Positions 30,850-42,010 of a DNA stretch of 64,000 bases are shown in pieces; position 1 is the stretch's first letter, and each line of letters starts with the position of its first letter. The notes beneath the pieces are model-generated. The model was not told where the DNA came from, made no database searches, and was given only the letters and a program-made list of their open reading frames with translations. The DNA comes from Tretioscincus oriximinensis (taxonomy: Eukaryota > Chordata > Lepidosauria > Squamata > Gymnophthalmidae): positions 1,263,814 to 1,327,813 of the forward strand of contig JAJVDF010000003.1 in assembly GCA_022410635.1 (NCBI GenBank). Reading direction: 5' to 3'. A program made the position numbers and the translations under genes.

Positions 30850-32360
30850 TTTCCTTGAGGCTTGAAAACTTCATAAATTCTTAGTTGAAAGGAAAACCAA
30901 ATTCCTTGGCTGCAAGGTCCATGCTGGTGACCAACATTGATTTGTAATCATCTTTGCTTGCTGCAGGTGTTCCATAATTTTGGGGCACTCACTCAAGATC
31001 CTTAGTGCCCAATCCTGATCCAAGACAGCGTCAGTAGCTGAAGGGAGCAATGTGGGCAGTGGTTGGAAAATGTGAAAATGTGACCTTACTATGCAAACTC
31101 CACATAAGGCAGCAATCAGTTGCTCTGTTGTCATGTCACATAACACAACATAACTTATCTGTACATTAGGAAGTGCTTCTGGTTTTTCATGTTTGTCTCC
31201 TGAAATCTATTCCTTCTTCATCAGCCCAGCAGAAGGTTGCAGAACCCGATTGGCCCTCTCAGTCTGGCCATCTATTTGTGGATAGTATACAGTCCAGAGG
31301 CCAAAAGTGATATCCAATAATTCCAAGAAGGCCTTCCAAAACCTTGAAGTAATCTGCACCTCTCTGTCACTGGTCACCTTGTCAGGTACCCCCTGCAACC
31401 TGCATACATGCTGAATAAGTAACTTTGCCAGTTCAGAAGCTGTGTGCAACATTTTACAAAGGACAAAATGTACCTGCTTTGAGTCAGTTATGAACCAAAT
31501 TACAGTATACTTGTGTCATGCCCCAACCTGATCAAGTGAAGGATTCAGAAAAAGAAGAGGCTCTGACAGAGGCTATCGAGAGTGACAGATGTCATGTCTT
31601 GCCCTGAGATTGTAGAAGATGCAGCCTTGAGAAGGGGCTGAGCAGCAAGACACAGCTGGGCCAGAATGCGGGGAAGAGAGACTGGACAGGCATGAGTTGC
31701 TCCATAAGCATTGACAGGATAAGGCTCTACTATATAGATTTCAGAGGCTGAGTGAGAGGAACAGGAAGACACACACCACCACCCCAACAGGAGGGGAGGT
31801 GGACTTGGAATTGCTTCCATGCTGGGAGCAATTTCATGTTTTTCTCTAAGATTTCATGTATAACTTTGATCCCAAATCAGATTCTTAATCTTTTTATTCG
31901 TTGTGTCCTGTAATTGTTTTGTCTCCTAGTATTTTGTTGCCTTCAGACTGTTTTCTTAACTTGTTAGCTGTGGCTACTCAATCTCTTGCTTGGAAGTTTA
32001 GTTTCTAGTCAAGATTTGCTGTGTCAGACATCAGAGTAATCTGACCCTCCACTACTGATCTGTGTTTGGTCTTCGGCTTATTAGTCAAGCTGCTCACTCT
32101 GGGTGAAGCTTGAATGGAATTTTGCCTCCCAGAAGATGTCTGGGAGGGATACATCCTTGTTACTGACCATGGCTTTGGAGGAGTAGCTAGAGATTGCAAG
32201 AGCGCCAAGTTTTTCCTTCAGTCTACTTAGTTGTATAACAAACAGAGTAAGTACATACCAATAGTTTAGCATCTTTGCAAGCAGCAGGCCACAAGAATTG
32301 TCTTTGCAAAAGGTGCAGAGATTTTAAGGAGAAATGGCCAGCAGATTTGTCCCCATGAAA
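30850..32360 (-). pseudogene. Ty3/gypsy integrase remnant
   Basis: Minus strand, in order. The HHCC zinc domain is at about 32,360-32,230 (HGDKSAGHFSLKSLHLLQRQ then TYSVC). Then comes LATPPKPWSV after a frameshift. A 595-bp insert follows. The catalytic core resumes as TVIWFITDSKQ (first Asp), GVPDKVTSDREVQ (second Asp) and YYPQIDGQTERAN (Glu). The C-terminal NLVFLSTKNL, like the chromodomain-proximal 'VWLSTKNL', is near 30,875. Stops and frameshifts separate the parts; no complete gag or RT is present, so it is inactive. Confidence 0.8.
31514..32108 (+). mobile_element. LTR-like insertion inside the gypsy remnant
   Basis: Sequence foreign to the integrase, starting TGTCATGCCCCAACC, as many squamate gypsy LTRs do. 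It has a TATA-like TATATAG at 31,731. CTTG occurs on both sides (31,510-31,513 and 32,109-32,112), a possible 4-bp duplication. The expected CA end is not clear (one candidate is GTCAGACA near 32,030), so the right boundary is uncertain. Solo LTR is the best guess. Confidence 0.4.
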
Positions 32361-32519
32361 GCACTTACTCTAGGATGTCATCAGTGCAGCTGAACCATGT
32401 GACAATTATACCATCCTACTATAAGAATGAAAAAAGTGTGTATGGATGAATCCTTACTTTCTGACCCATTCATTAAATAGCAGCACTCCTGGTGAAATGG
32501 TAAGAAGATTATTGACATA

Positions 32520-32912
32520 GGCTGCATGCACACCATGACGTAAAAACAGCTATAAAGTTATATTCACATGTCTGTGCACACCAAATGTGTATATTCCGTA
32601 ATATCGCTCGATCTCATTGTAGTGCAGACCAAGGCTTTTTTTCTTTTTACTCCCAGCAACTTATAGAAACAAGTGCCGCATTCTCGAATGTTTTATCCTC
32701 ACACGTCAAAATTGTGCGCACGCATGCATGCAGCCACAAATGCGAGAGGACTGGTGCTCCCCTGAACAATATCTGAATATCCCAGCAATAGTTTATTCCA
32801 GGAAAAAAGCAGCATTTATTGGGGTGAACTGATAAAAAACGCTTAGCGTATATGCCCAAGTCTTCCTCACAGCACTCCGAACAAGGTTGAAAATAGCTGT
32901 GTGCACGCAGCC
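32520..32912. mobile_element. PIF/Harbinger-like MITE
   Basis: A 393-bp element with ends GGCTGCATGCACAC and the complement of GGCTGCGTGCACACAG; 3-bp direct repeat ATA at 32,517-32,519 and 32,913-32,915. Interior has CG-containing words (CGCACGCATGCATGCAGCC) and no transposase frame. Confidence 0.75.
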
Positions 32913-32915
32913 ATA

Positions 32916-33894
32916 GTCTGGACACAGCTTAGAATCTATAACATACTGTACCTCACAGCATGTTCTCTTCATTTCTTCCTGTCTCCCTTCCTTCCCTTCT
33001 TCTTCCTCCTCCTTTTTTTAAAGTGCTCCTTTTTGTCATCATGAAACCAAAGATGTCACACATGGCATTATCATGGGGTAGCTTCTGTGCCATAGCTGCT
33101 TCCATTAACCATTCTAATATCCAGATCTAAGGTGTATGCCTGTACAGAAATAAGGACATTCTGAATAAGCCAGGATACTGAACCAGGAGAGGTACCAGAT
33201 ATCTTCCAAATATCTGCAATTATCACACAACTCATACTGGATAACTAGCTCTGCTAAGCACTAGCAAAGATGAAGTAAATTGAAATGAGAGTAAATATGC
33301 AAAATAGGAGCTTGGAATAGTAAGCGTATCAGGACAATTGTCTCTAGTTGATTCCCATTCACGAAAGCAATCAGGCATATTAGTAGCACATAGGTGACCT
33401 CTGGGATCTTATTAGCAAAGCAGAACATGCAAATTAAAAAGTCATGCAAAACTTATAAACGGGTGGGGGCAGAGGGATCCAACATATTAATCTAAACAAT
33501 GCAATTTAAATACATTATTAGGACAGAATGAATCAGGGAGTATTTACAAGTTCTCTGATTAATTATTTAAGAGGATTAATTCTTTATAATTATGAATGCA
33601 CATTACAGCGTCATTGGAATCAATTAGACAAAGTGTCATTTGATTGTGTGTGTGATCTATGTATATAGTCAGGTTTGCAGGAAAAGATAAAAAAAGAATG
33701 TTACTTCTTGGAAGGATAAAAGCAGCAATATCACTAATGATCCTGTCCAGAGGAAGAAAGCTTGCAAAGTTCATTTCGAGATTTGTTGGCATGATTCACA
33801 TTGGGCTTTATTCTGTTCTATAATGTGGTCTAAGGGGCTGCTGTCCATGGAAGAGCTTGTGCTGTGCAAAATGGTATGTAGACAACCCTTAGAC
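32916..33894. other. Non-coding stretch
   Basis: Pyrimidine-rich at 32,960-33,020; otherwise nothing recognised. Confidence 0.5.
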
Positions 33895-34131
33895 CAGTGG
33901 TTCCCAATTTTTTTTGGACATGCCCCACCTAAGCATCTATAAAATCCCAATGTCCCCCCCCCCGCCCCCATGATGTATAATTCTTATTATTCAAAAAAGT
34001 GAACTATTCACATGGAGGAGACCTAAAAGGCCATTAAATTGGTCTAAAGAAACTTGCAAATTCTCAAATTGCCCACCTCAAAAATCAAATTGTCCCCCTG
34101 TGGGATGTGCGCCCCACGTTGGGAACCAAGA
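33895..34131. mobile_element. hAT-type MITE
   Basis: A 237-bp element starting CAGTGGTTCCCAA and ending TTGGGAACCAAGA. A perfect 8-bp duplication CCTTAGAC lies at 33,887-33,894 and 34,132-34,139. It contains a C11 run at 33,954-33,964. Confidence 0.92.
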
Positions 34132-34222
34132 CCTTAGACCCTTTTCTGAAAAATAATCTTGTTCTTTATAAACAAACATTTATGAAGGGGGATGGGAAAA
34201 AATGTCCACCTCTGTAGCAGGC

Positions 34223-34545
34223 TCACAGATGGCTAATGAGGCCCGTGTGGGCTAGGCAGGTTTGACCACATAGATTACAAGGTCTTATCTGAACGTGGTG
34301 TGGTGATTGTATTCTGGTTCTTGCACTATTGTCTTTTGTCCTCAAGGTTAGCCCTTCATGTATTCTCAAAGGAAGAGACAGCTTTGTAGATGGCATATCT
34401 CCAACCGCCATGATTGGTAGCTTACCATACATTGAGTTCACCATACAGTCAGCAGCGGTCACTGAACACTTCACAGGGGTTTTGGTGATGGACCACATAG
34501 TTGTTTTGGCAACCTTTACCTGTGTTAGTGGCTCTGTTTCCACAC
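34223..34545 (-). pseudogene. Possible LINE-derived zinc-finger ORF end
   Basis: A 106-codon minus frame ending CNLCGQTCLAHTGLISHL, a C2H2-like finger of the form found at the C-terminus of some LINE ORF2 proteins. The N-terminal part is unassigned. Too short to place in a clade. Confidence 0.3.
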
Positions 34546-34789
34546 GGGAACCACCATGTTGGGGGAACTCTGTAGATACAGAAATTGGAGAGATTTCTGT
34601 TTCTTCATTCTGATGTGCGCATCCCTGGCTTTGTCAAGCAGATGCTGCAGCAGCTGGGCAGGCAGCAGAGGTTCCTCTTTCTCTTCAATGCCTCTTTCAT
34701 GAGCATACAAAAGAGGCAGTGGAGAGAAATGGCTGCCTTACTGGCGCTACTGTTTCATTCCACTGCCTCTTTCATATTCTGACTCACTG

Positions 34790-34872
34790 TGGGCCCTGGG
34801 ATTGGTTGATTAAAGACCAATCCCAGAGCCTGCAAGGAGTACCATCAATAATTCAGGTCTTATTAATGGTAA
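34790..34872. mobile_element. Palindromic repeat U3, copy 2
   Basis: GGGCCCTGGGATTGGTTGAT, TAAAGACCAATCCCAGAGCC, then GTACCATC and TCTTATTAATGGT. The order and loop are those of the 8.77-kb copy. Confidence 0.65.
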
Positions 34873-36289
34873 ACATTTTTAATTATATTACTTTTAAATC
34901 TCTATGTTGTCTTCATAGTCTTTTAGTATTCTCATAGCAACTATCTTGTGAAACTTTGGATTTTTTTTAAAAAAGACATTAAATTGATAAATAAAATTCT
35001 GGCTGATTATAATGGATAAAATCCTCTATATTTATATATTCATAAATCTCATTGTTTTCATTAGGACTAGTACACACAGTTAATAACTGAAGACACAATT
35101 TGCTGAAATACAATGAATGCTGAATGCTAAAGTTAACAATTTGTTCCTTAGGTTCCCATGATAAATGTTTGCGATAGCTCTCCAATCTACATTCACTTTA
35201 TCCTCTTCAAGAGAACAATTCCAGTCTTAGATAAAGACAATTATTCGTTTCATTCTTTCTTCTGTCATAATAAACTCATTCTGATGAAAGGAAGATATAG
35301 ATATCATCTCCCCATTAAAATCCAAGAGAGTTGCAATAAATGAGCTATTCTTTTAAAGCTCTTAATGAGGCCATGTTCAACTGTATTTTCAAGACTTAAT
35401 TCAATCACGTTTGAAGGTCTGTTGACTACACATTAAAAGAGAAGTCAGACATTTGTCTTTAAAAGTGTCATTGTATAAATATGTCTCCTTTACAAACAAA
35501 AGGAACTGCTTCATAGAAGGCCAAACTATTTTTCAATTTTTGTTGTCTATTCACTGAAGCTTAGGTTTTTTGCTTTTAAAATGTCAGGAATTAATTCCAG
35601 GACTTTTTTTATGCAAAACATCTGCTTTGTTACTGAACCCTGGTCTTATCCTGTTTTAGCTGGAAACATCAACAAAACAGAGCGAGATTTACACTTTTTT
35701 TAATTGCTGCAACAAAGGTTAACAGAAGATAACACATTACGCCAAAAATTTCATAAATCAAAACACTATCCAGTAGAATGGTCAAGCAGTCAAAATCAAG
35801 AACACCAAGGGTCACTGTCAGAAATGATCAGAGAAGTCCAGAAATGATCAGAGAAGCCTGAAGCTAAGAGAAAAAGAGGGGTAGGATGCTGTCAGTATGG
35901 TTGGTTGTTAACAACATAATAATGTGGCTCTATGGTTCTATTATAGCCCACTATCTGCTGAAAAGTAAAACTATGGATAGAGTCTGATAACTTGGAATTT
36001 CTCAACTATTATTGCTGAATGACACAAATGCTTGGGGATCTCAGCAGATTCAACAAAAGTAATAATGGACTCATCTTTGTGATCTAACTGTATAGCCTTA
36101 CTATCAGTCTCCTGCATATTGCACAGATTTCCCTGGCTCTCATCCTATTGCAGAGAGTTCATCATCTGATTCTTTGCTTGAGCAGAAAAGCAGTATGACA
36201 AATCTCTTCCTTTTTCACAGAAGTTGCTAGAAATCTAGAGTGCACATATTATTACTATGTGGAAATATCCCAGGTTCCTTCAGACCTAA
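34873..36289. other. Non-coding stretch
   Basis: Repeat-poor AT-rich DNA. A 20-bp direct duplication CAGAAATGATCAGAGAAG lies at about 35,819-35,858. The block 35,340-35,470 has TTAAT/ATTAA words and no repeat match. Confidence 0.45.
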
Positions 36290-36440
36290 TTTCTCACATA
36301 TTTAACCTGGCCTTCGGTTGAAGAAATGGCATTTTTTTACTCACCTTCAGATATAGTATGACAATTTTGTTTTTTTGCTTTTATTGTTGACCACCCTGAG
36401 ACCTTCAGGTATAGAGCAGGATATAAAAATAAGTGAAGGA
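36290..36440 (+). mobile_element. L2-type LINE 3' end
   Basis: TTTAACCTGGCCTTCGGTTG, TTTTATTGTTGACCACCCTG and the tail GAGCAGGATATAAAAATAAG. Confidence 0.85.
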
Positions 36441-37473
36441 ACAGGGAGCATGGGTAGTCCTCTCATCTATCCTCCTGATCAACATGTTAAGAGCCCACGC
36501 AGCTCATGTGGAGACAGCAGAATTCCTCCCACCTTAGCTGGAACGAAAGCTGAAAAACATTGTTTTTCTGGCAACGGAGGGGGGGAAAGGCAGCAGCTGA
36601 TTCATGGCACACTTCCTGCTTGTGCTCAGACATTGCTCTGCTCCTCCTCCCCTTTGTCCCCCTGCTTCTCATACCCACCTAACTCTCGTCCCCTTTCCCC
36701 TCAAAGCTGACAGTGGGTGGACTGAGGGTGCGCCACGATGGAAACAGGAGCCCAGACAGGCAGCAGAAGAGCAGCAGTGGTGGCAGGAGGAGCAGTAGTG
36801 GCTAGCGCCGGCAAGGCGTTGTAAGTGTTGAGCAATCAGGGTGAATCGTGCATCCCTCACTCCCTTCTCTGCCCCTGCTGCTGCAGCCCCTGTGCCTCCC
36901 TCCACCAGGCTGTACGTTGTTTTCCAGAAGGTCTCAGGACGGCTAATAGTAAAAACAACATACAGAAACTGATATATTAAAAGCAATGGTGCCCAGGAAT
37001 GGAGAAAGGGGAGCTCATGTGTAGTTTTGTGAATTCAACAACAACATGGGATTGGGTTGATATGCATTAGTCCCAGACTTTGTTCTACTTCCTTCTCCCT
37101 CCCTCCCTAGTGAAAAATAAAATGAGATCGTGGTTGGGAGTGTGCGCTGCTCAAAAGGACCTATGTGCAGAACAGGGGTCAGGAGGAACTGGCAGGAATG
37201 CATGCAGCCACCCAGCCCAGGAACTCCCCCTTTCACTATTGGCTGAGGCTCCGGTAACACCATGGCTCAGCACGAATCTGAGACGGAAGCATGAGAGAAT
37301 TCAACTAATGCGAATGGCAAAAGGGAGCAGCGGCAACAGAATTAAGCCACGAATTCCATAGCAGAAACAAGCGGTGTGCATACCATGGGACGCGGGAGCA
37401 GTTTGGAGTTGGTTTTTATGGTAACACAATAGGGACAGGGGGTGTTGGCGATGCAGTTGCACCCATTTTAATG
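36441..37473. other. GC-richer unassigned stretch
   Basis: Contains a CAG-rich patch (36,750-36,800), CTCC-rich sequence, a minus-strand L2-type tail scrap near 36,923-36,990 (GGTCTCAGGACGGCTAAT) and unassigned GC-rich DNA at 37,120-37,460. The 3' side of the next element, ending GTGCGAATGCAGCC at 37,917, resembles a Harbinger-like end, so this stretch may be part of a larger DNA transposon whose other end I cannot find. Confidence 0.4.
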
Positions 37474-37894
37474 TAGACTGACCAGATTTTCTGAGACCTA
37501 AACCAGGGTAATTAATATTAATACTAATTTGCATATTCATAAATATTCAAATTACCCACCAACATGCATTCCCTTCCAAAATTCCCACCCGAGAAATCAA
37601 TGAAGCATGTGAGAATTTTTTAAGTGTGCAAGAATTTTTAAACAGAGAATTTTTGGAGTACATCAGAATTTTTTAATTTTTTCACAGAGGGGAAGGTGCC
37701 TTTAGAAGCTGGCCCCAGATGTCAGAGCCCCCTANTGGTGCTGCAGTGATTTTTTAAAAAAAAAAAAAATTAAATTTTTTCCNCNNNNAAAAANGGGGNA
37801 ANGNNCCCCCCCCCCCCCCCCCCCCCCGGGGAGGGTGGGGAAGACACCCCAAAACTGGGTTTTCCCCAAAAAAAGGGGACGTCTGATCTGCCTA
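37474..37894. mobile_element. hAT-type fold-back, TAGGCTGACCAGA family, with Ns
   Basis: Ends are TAGACTGACCAGATTTTCTG and the complement of TAGGCAGATCAGACGTCCCC. A perfect 8-bp duplication TTTTAATG lies at 37,466-37,473 and 37,895-37,902. The interior has about 250 bp not present in the two shorter relatives. It then has poly-A, ambiguous bases (37,735-37,806) and a long C run, where the hairpin arm should be. True length is uncertain. Confidence 0.85.
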
Positions 37895-37902
37895 TTTTAA
37901 TG

Positions 37903-38888
37903 CATAGTGCGAATGCAGCCTGAATGTAAGTAGAACATAGTTTTTTAGTATTTTTATAATATTTATCAAGTTTACCTGAGATACATGGTTTCTAGAAACT
38001 TTTTAGAATGAAAAAAAAAACGAATGTGGAATATATGAACGTTAAGAAAAATGTTTGCTACCTCCTTGCCTTTCATCCTGCAGTAGCTTTTCGTATCTTG
38101 ACAGGTCTGTAAGTAATATCCTCTAGAAGCAATTGACCTGAGAGGCACACGGGAGGAAAAGAAATACAACAAACATAGTCCTACGTGGTATTACTGTATT
38201 GTAGTTTCCTACATTATTGATAGTGTACTATTTTGTCTTGCGCATCAGCTTCTTTGCAGTCCTTGCTATTATCAGTACAAATTCTCAAGGCCTCAACAAT
38301 TTTAAAGTGAAAGATAAAAGAATAGTTTGAAGTTAAAAAAAATGAAAGAAGAAAAAAACCATATGTCTGGAATAATACAACATCAATCTAGTACACAGTA
38401 TTAATTTAACTACTTATTTTATAGATCCAAACATTTCATTACAACTCTTGGCCAACTAGTATAAAACAGATGTACAAATAAGCAAAACAGGCGAAATAAA
38501 CACAGAGCAACACCTGACCACTCAGATAATAACAATAATAAAAAAAGAATAAGCGAATTTATTTATATGCTTTCCCTTACACTATAAATTTATCACAAAA
38601 AAGATCTTCCTTACTTTTGTAGTATAAATATATATTATTAATCCAAAAATGCAGAGGGCTTTGAAGTAGAATGTATTACTTTTCCATAGTAGTCCCAAGG
38701 TAAATCATAACAAAATAGTGAAGCAAGAAAGAGATTAAAAATCAATATGGTAAAAATGGCAAAAAAAACCCTGAATTTTAAGTAGGCAAAAAGGTTGAAG
38801 GAATAAGGCAGCATCCACATACATTTTTTTTTAAAAATACACTTCACATGTTATTGGACAGACTCTGGTTAACACATCACATATTTAA
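37903..38888. other. AT-rich non-coding stretch
   Basis: Nothing recognised beyond short A runs. Confidence 0.5.
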
Positions 38889-39080
38889 AAGAAGAAGAGT
38901 TGAGAAGAGTTGATTTTTAGATCCTGCTTTTCTCAACCCAAAGGGTATCAAAGCATCTTACACAGTCTTCTGTTCTTCTCTTCACAACCGACACCTTTGA
39001 AGTAGGTGAGGCTGAGAGAGCTTCAAAGAACTGTGACTAGCCCAAGGTCACCCATCTGGCTTCATGGAGGACTTCCAGAT
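38889..39080 (-). mobile_element. CORE-SINE, GAA-tailed subfamily
   Basis: The clearest copy of this tail: AAGAAGAAGAGTTGAGAAG, then TCCTGCTTTTCTCAACCC and AAAGGGTATCAAAGCATC on the plus strand. GACTAGCCCAAGGTCACCC and a truncated head follow. Confidence 0.85.
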
Positions 39081-40258
39081 ATACTAAACATCTATACTGT
39101 ACTTCACTGGATTTAAACAACTAGACATGGATGCTGCCACCGCTCCCCCAATTCTTTCCCAAATATACGTTTTAAAGAATTACATGCTGATGTGGCCTCA
39201 AACACTTTGGGAGGAAAGAGATCATTAGGACTCTTATCTTCAATCCACTTCCAGCTTTTCACATTAGCAAAGTTACAAATTGTTTTCGTTTCACATTGGC
39301 TAAGAAAATTCATGAGGGGTTAGATAATTCCACACAAGGTTGGCTATCCCACACAATGTTTGGATACTGAAACATTTTATAGGATTTTCTGATTCATTTG
39401 TTTGATCGTATTTTACTGTGCAATAAAAAGAGTGACTTCTGTGTACCCAATCCTTTGAAATTTCTTCTAGGGGCCTTTACCCCACATATTAAATTTCTAA
39501 TACTTAAGACAAATGGTTGCACAGCTCTATTTTTTACAGATTTGTAGGAATAATTGTAATTTCCATTTTGTAAAGGTATTCAACTTTTGGCCTTGAAAAC
39601 AAGCTCAGTTTCACTTAGCCTTCAGAAAATTGTCTTACATATTAAAAATAAGCAGGATCCAGATATGAATATTGTTTGCCCACCTATTCATATGCACACA
39701 TGTTACTGCTTCTGGCCATATTACCGGGAGTGCATTTCCACCACTCTTTCAAGGACTCTAATAAATGTTTAGACCTGGATGCTTGCTGGATGAGTGAGGA
39801 GCTATATGAAGTTTGCACCTGTCCAAACAGTGTGTGTAAGAATTTGATGATCCTACACACTCATCACAGAGCCACAACAGTATTAGATAAATACATATAG
39901 TCACCAAGTATAAGCAGAGCCGGATCTTCGGTAGGGTCTACAAGGGTAAAAGAGCAGCTGCTCTCTCAAGCTTTACCCGGAAGGATTCAGAAGCAAGTAT
40001 GAAAATTTTCTTCTTCTTTTTTTAAGTCCACAATAGTTTGTAAACATCTTTGTATATCAAGATGGGATCTGTGGCTCATTTAACACTTAAAAGAAGATCC
40101 CATTCTATGCTTCCAGGTGATTTCAACTGTTCCTTTGGGCATTGGTCAGTATTGAGTAAACTTCTAGTCAGCCCTTTCCCTCTGCTAATATTCTAATGCT
40201 TGATCTAAAGCAAATTACAACTATAAAGATATAGATTTAACTGACCACTGACTTGTAT
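39081..40258. other. Non-coding stretch with a lone hAT-like end
   Basis: A 66-codon minus frame at 39,113-39,313 is unassigned. At 39,916 CAGAGCCGGATCTTCGG matches the hAT end at 3,675, but no second end was found. Confidence 0.45.
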
Positions 40259-40499
40259 TTATTTTTTTGTACTTGTATCCCACCCTATATCCGAAGGTCT
40301 CAGGGCGGCTAACCATAGGGTGGTGCACATAGCTTTCTCCACAACAGGCACTCTGTGGAGTAGGTAGGGCTGAGAGAGTTCAAAGAACTGTGACTGGCCG
40401 AAGGTCACCCAGCTGGCTTTCGTGGAGGAGTGGGGAATCAAACCGGGAGACTACCAGGTACGAGTCCAACACTCTAACCACTACACCAAACTGGCTCTC
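40259..40499 (-). mobile_element. CORE-SINE with L2-type tail
   Basis: A well-preserved copy, minus strand: GAGAGCCAGTTTGGTGTAGT, GGTTAGAGTGTTGGACTCGT, GGTTTGATTCCCCACTCC, AGCTGGGTGACC and GTGCACCACCCTATGGTTAG. The tail is CCGCCCTGAGACCTTCGG then GGGATACAAGTAC. The A and B boxes are recognisable, but the cloverleaf is not tRNA-like enough for a functional tRNA. Confidence 0.9.
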
Positions 40500-41414
40500 T
40501 GTTTGCTTATGTCATTATTCCGTCCCATCCAGGAGCAGCCCAACAGACCTGGATGTTCTGGAGAGAACTAAGTTAGACCAGAGGGGTTTCAATGAAGCAA
40601 AGGTTTATTAACAAACAGTTCCCAAATAACTTACATTTATTCTGGAATAGCTTTGGTTAATTCTGCCTTGCCTGTTTGGTTGTCTGACTTCTGGTGCTAG
40701 CTTCTGGTCTATAGTTTTGTAAAAAGACAGTTCTGTTTTATGCCTCTTGATTCTTGAGTGGCTGGCTGGCTGGCAACTGAACAAAGGACCACATGGAGAA
40801 GGAGAAAAAGTGGGAGGGGACTAAAGGAAGCCTATACTACAAATCCCAGACACCTGCATTTTGTTTTAGAGGGAACTTACACTAATAACATGCACAAACT
40901 AACTACATAAATTACTTCCTGCTATGGGAACAGCACAGTCATTTATCTCCCACTTTTCCTCTAGATTGTTCAAAATGGTATACCCTAATCCTCTGAGGTA
41001 GATTTGGTTAGGGATGAATTATTGTCTCCTGATCTTCCATGACTGAGCACATCTTAAATTTGTAATTCAAATTGTAACTAATACTAATTGCAAAAGCTGC
41101 ATTCTCCTCTTTGGTCCTGCCTCCCCTCAAAAAAGTGTTCCATGGTGGGATTTCCCATGCACCCAGAATATTAAATCCCACAAAGATCCTTAGGGAAATG
41201 CATAGAGATATATATAAGATGAAATTTGAAAGTTTGGTTTTCATTGATTGGTTCAATATGTAATCAGATTAAAAACGTCTGACCTAATTCCACATTAAAC
41301 TGAAACAGTTCAAATAGTTTGTTGTCATCGTTAAAACAGAACCATGCAATTGTGCAATTCCCAGGTGTAAAAAAATGATCAGTCATGGTCATTCTAGAAC
41401 AAAACTTCTCTATC
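40500..41414. other. Non-coding stretch
   Basis: Includes a (GGCT)n patch at 40,760-40,774. Unassigned, possibly LTR-like in composition. Confidence 0.45.
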
Positions 41415-41423
41415 AATTCAAAT

Positions 41424-41636
41424 CATTCAAAGGAGCTAGCAGCACTTTGAGACTAACTTGAAAAAAGTGGTTGGCATAAGCTTTCGTAGACAGGTCTACT
41501 TCTTCAGATGCTGGGGAAGACGTAGACCTGTCTACGAAAGCTTATGCCAACCACTTTCCTCAAGTTAGTCTCAAAGTGCTGCTAGCTCTTTTGCTGGTCT
41601 TTCTGCTAGACTAACACGGCTATTTCTCTGAAATTG
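41424..41636 (+). mobile_element. Fold-back element FB1, copy 2
   Basis: Arms AAAGGAGCTAGCAGCACTTT and CATAAGCTTTCGTAGACAGG are mirrored around ATGCTGGGGAAG. The single-copy end is CTAGACTAACACGGC then TATTTCTCTGAA. A 9-bp repeat AATTCAAAT flanks it (41,415-41,423 and 41,637-41,645). The first four bases after CAT are deleted relative to copy 3. Confidence 0.85.
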
Positions 41637-41645
41637 AATTCAAAT

Positions 41646-42010
41646 AATTGTTTATTATTAATGATTAGTCCATTGACCATATCATAAATACAAAATAAAA
41701 CCAATAAAATTCACTTGTCCATTAAAACAATTAAAAATAAGTTTAAAAATTTAAAACAATTACAGTCAATAAATCTATGTTTAAAATCAATTAAAAGCAA
41801 TTGAAAACTGGGTTAAAACATTTAAACAATTACAGTCATTAGGCCTTCATCCCCCCAGTTATAAGTGCAGTTCTGATCTTATTGGCCTTAGCTATAAATG
41901 CTGCTAGTCTCATTGTGGTTGATTTGTCGGTACCTTTTAGTAATAAATGCACTTTATATTGGTTATTCATTCTATGATCATTTTTCAAACATGGAGTCAG
42001 TAACTGAACT
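41646..42010 (-). mobile_element. Possible LINE 3' end, unassigned
   Basis: A minus frame at 41,839-42,036 (LLLKGTDKSTTMRLAAFIAK then ANKIR) leads into AT-rich sequence ending CCAATAAA and an AATAATAAACAATTATT tail. This layout suits a LINE 3' terminus, but the clade is not clear. Confidence 0.3.

Noticed and set aside
40440..40499. tRNA gene
   Set aside because: A and B boxes are SINE promoter remnants; no complete cloverleaf or terminator follows.
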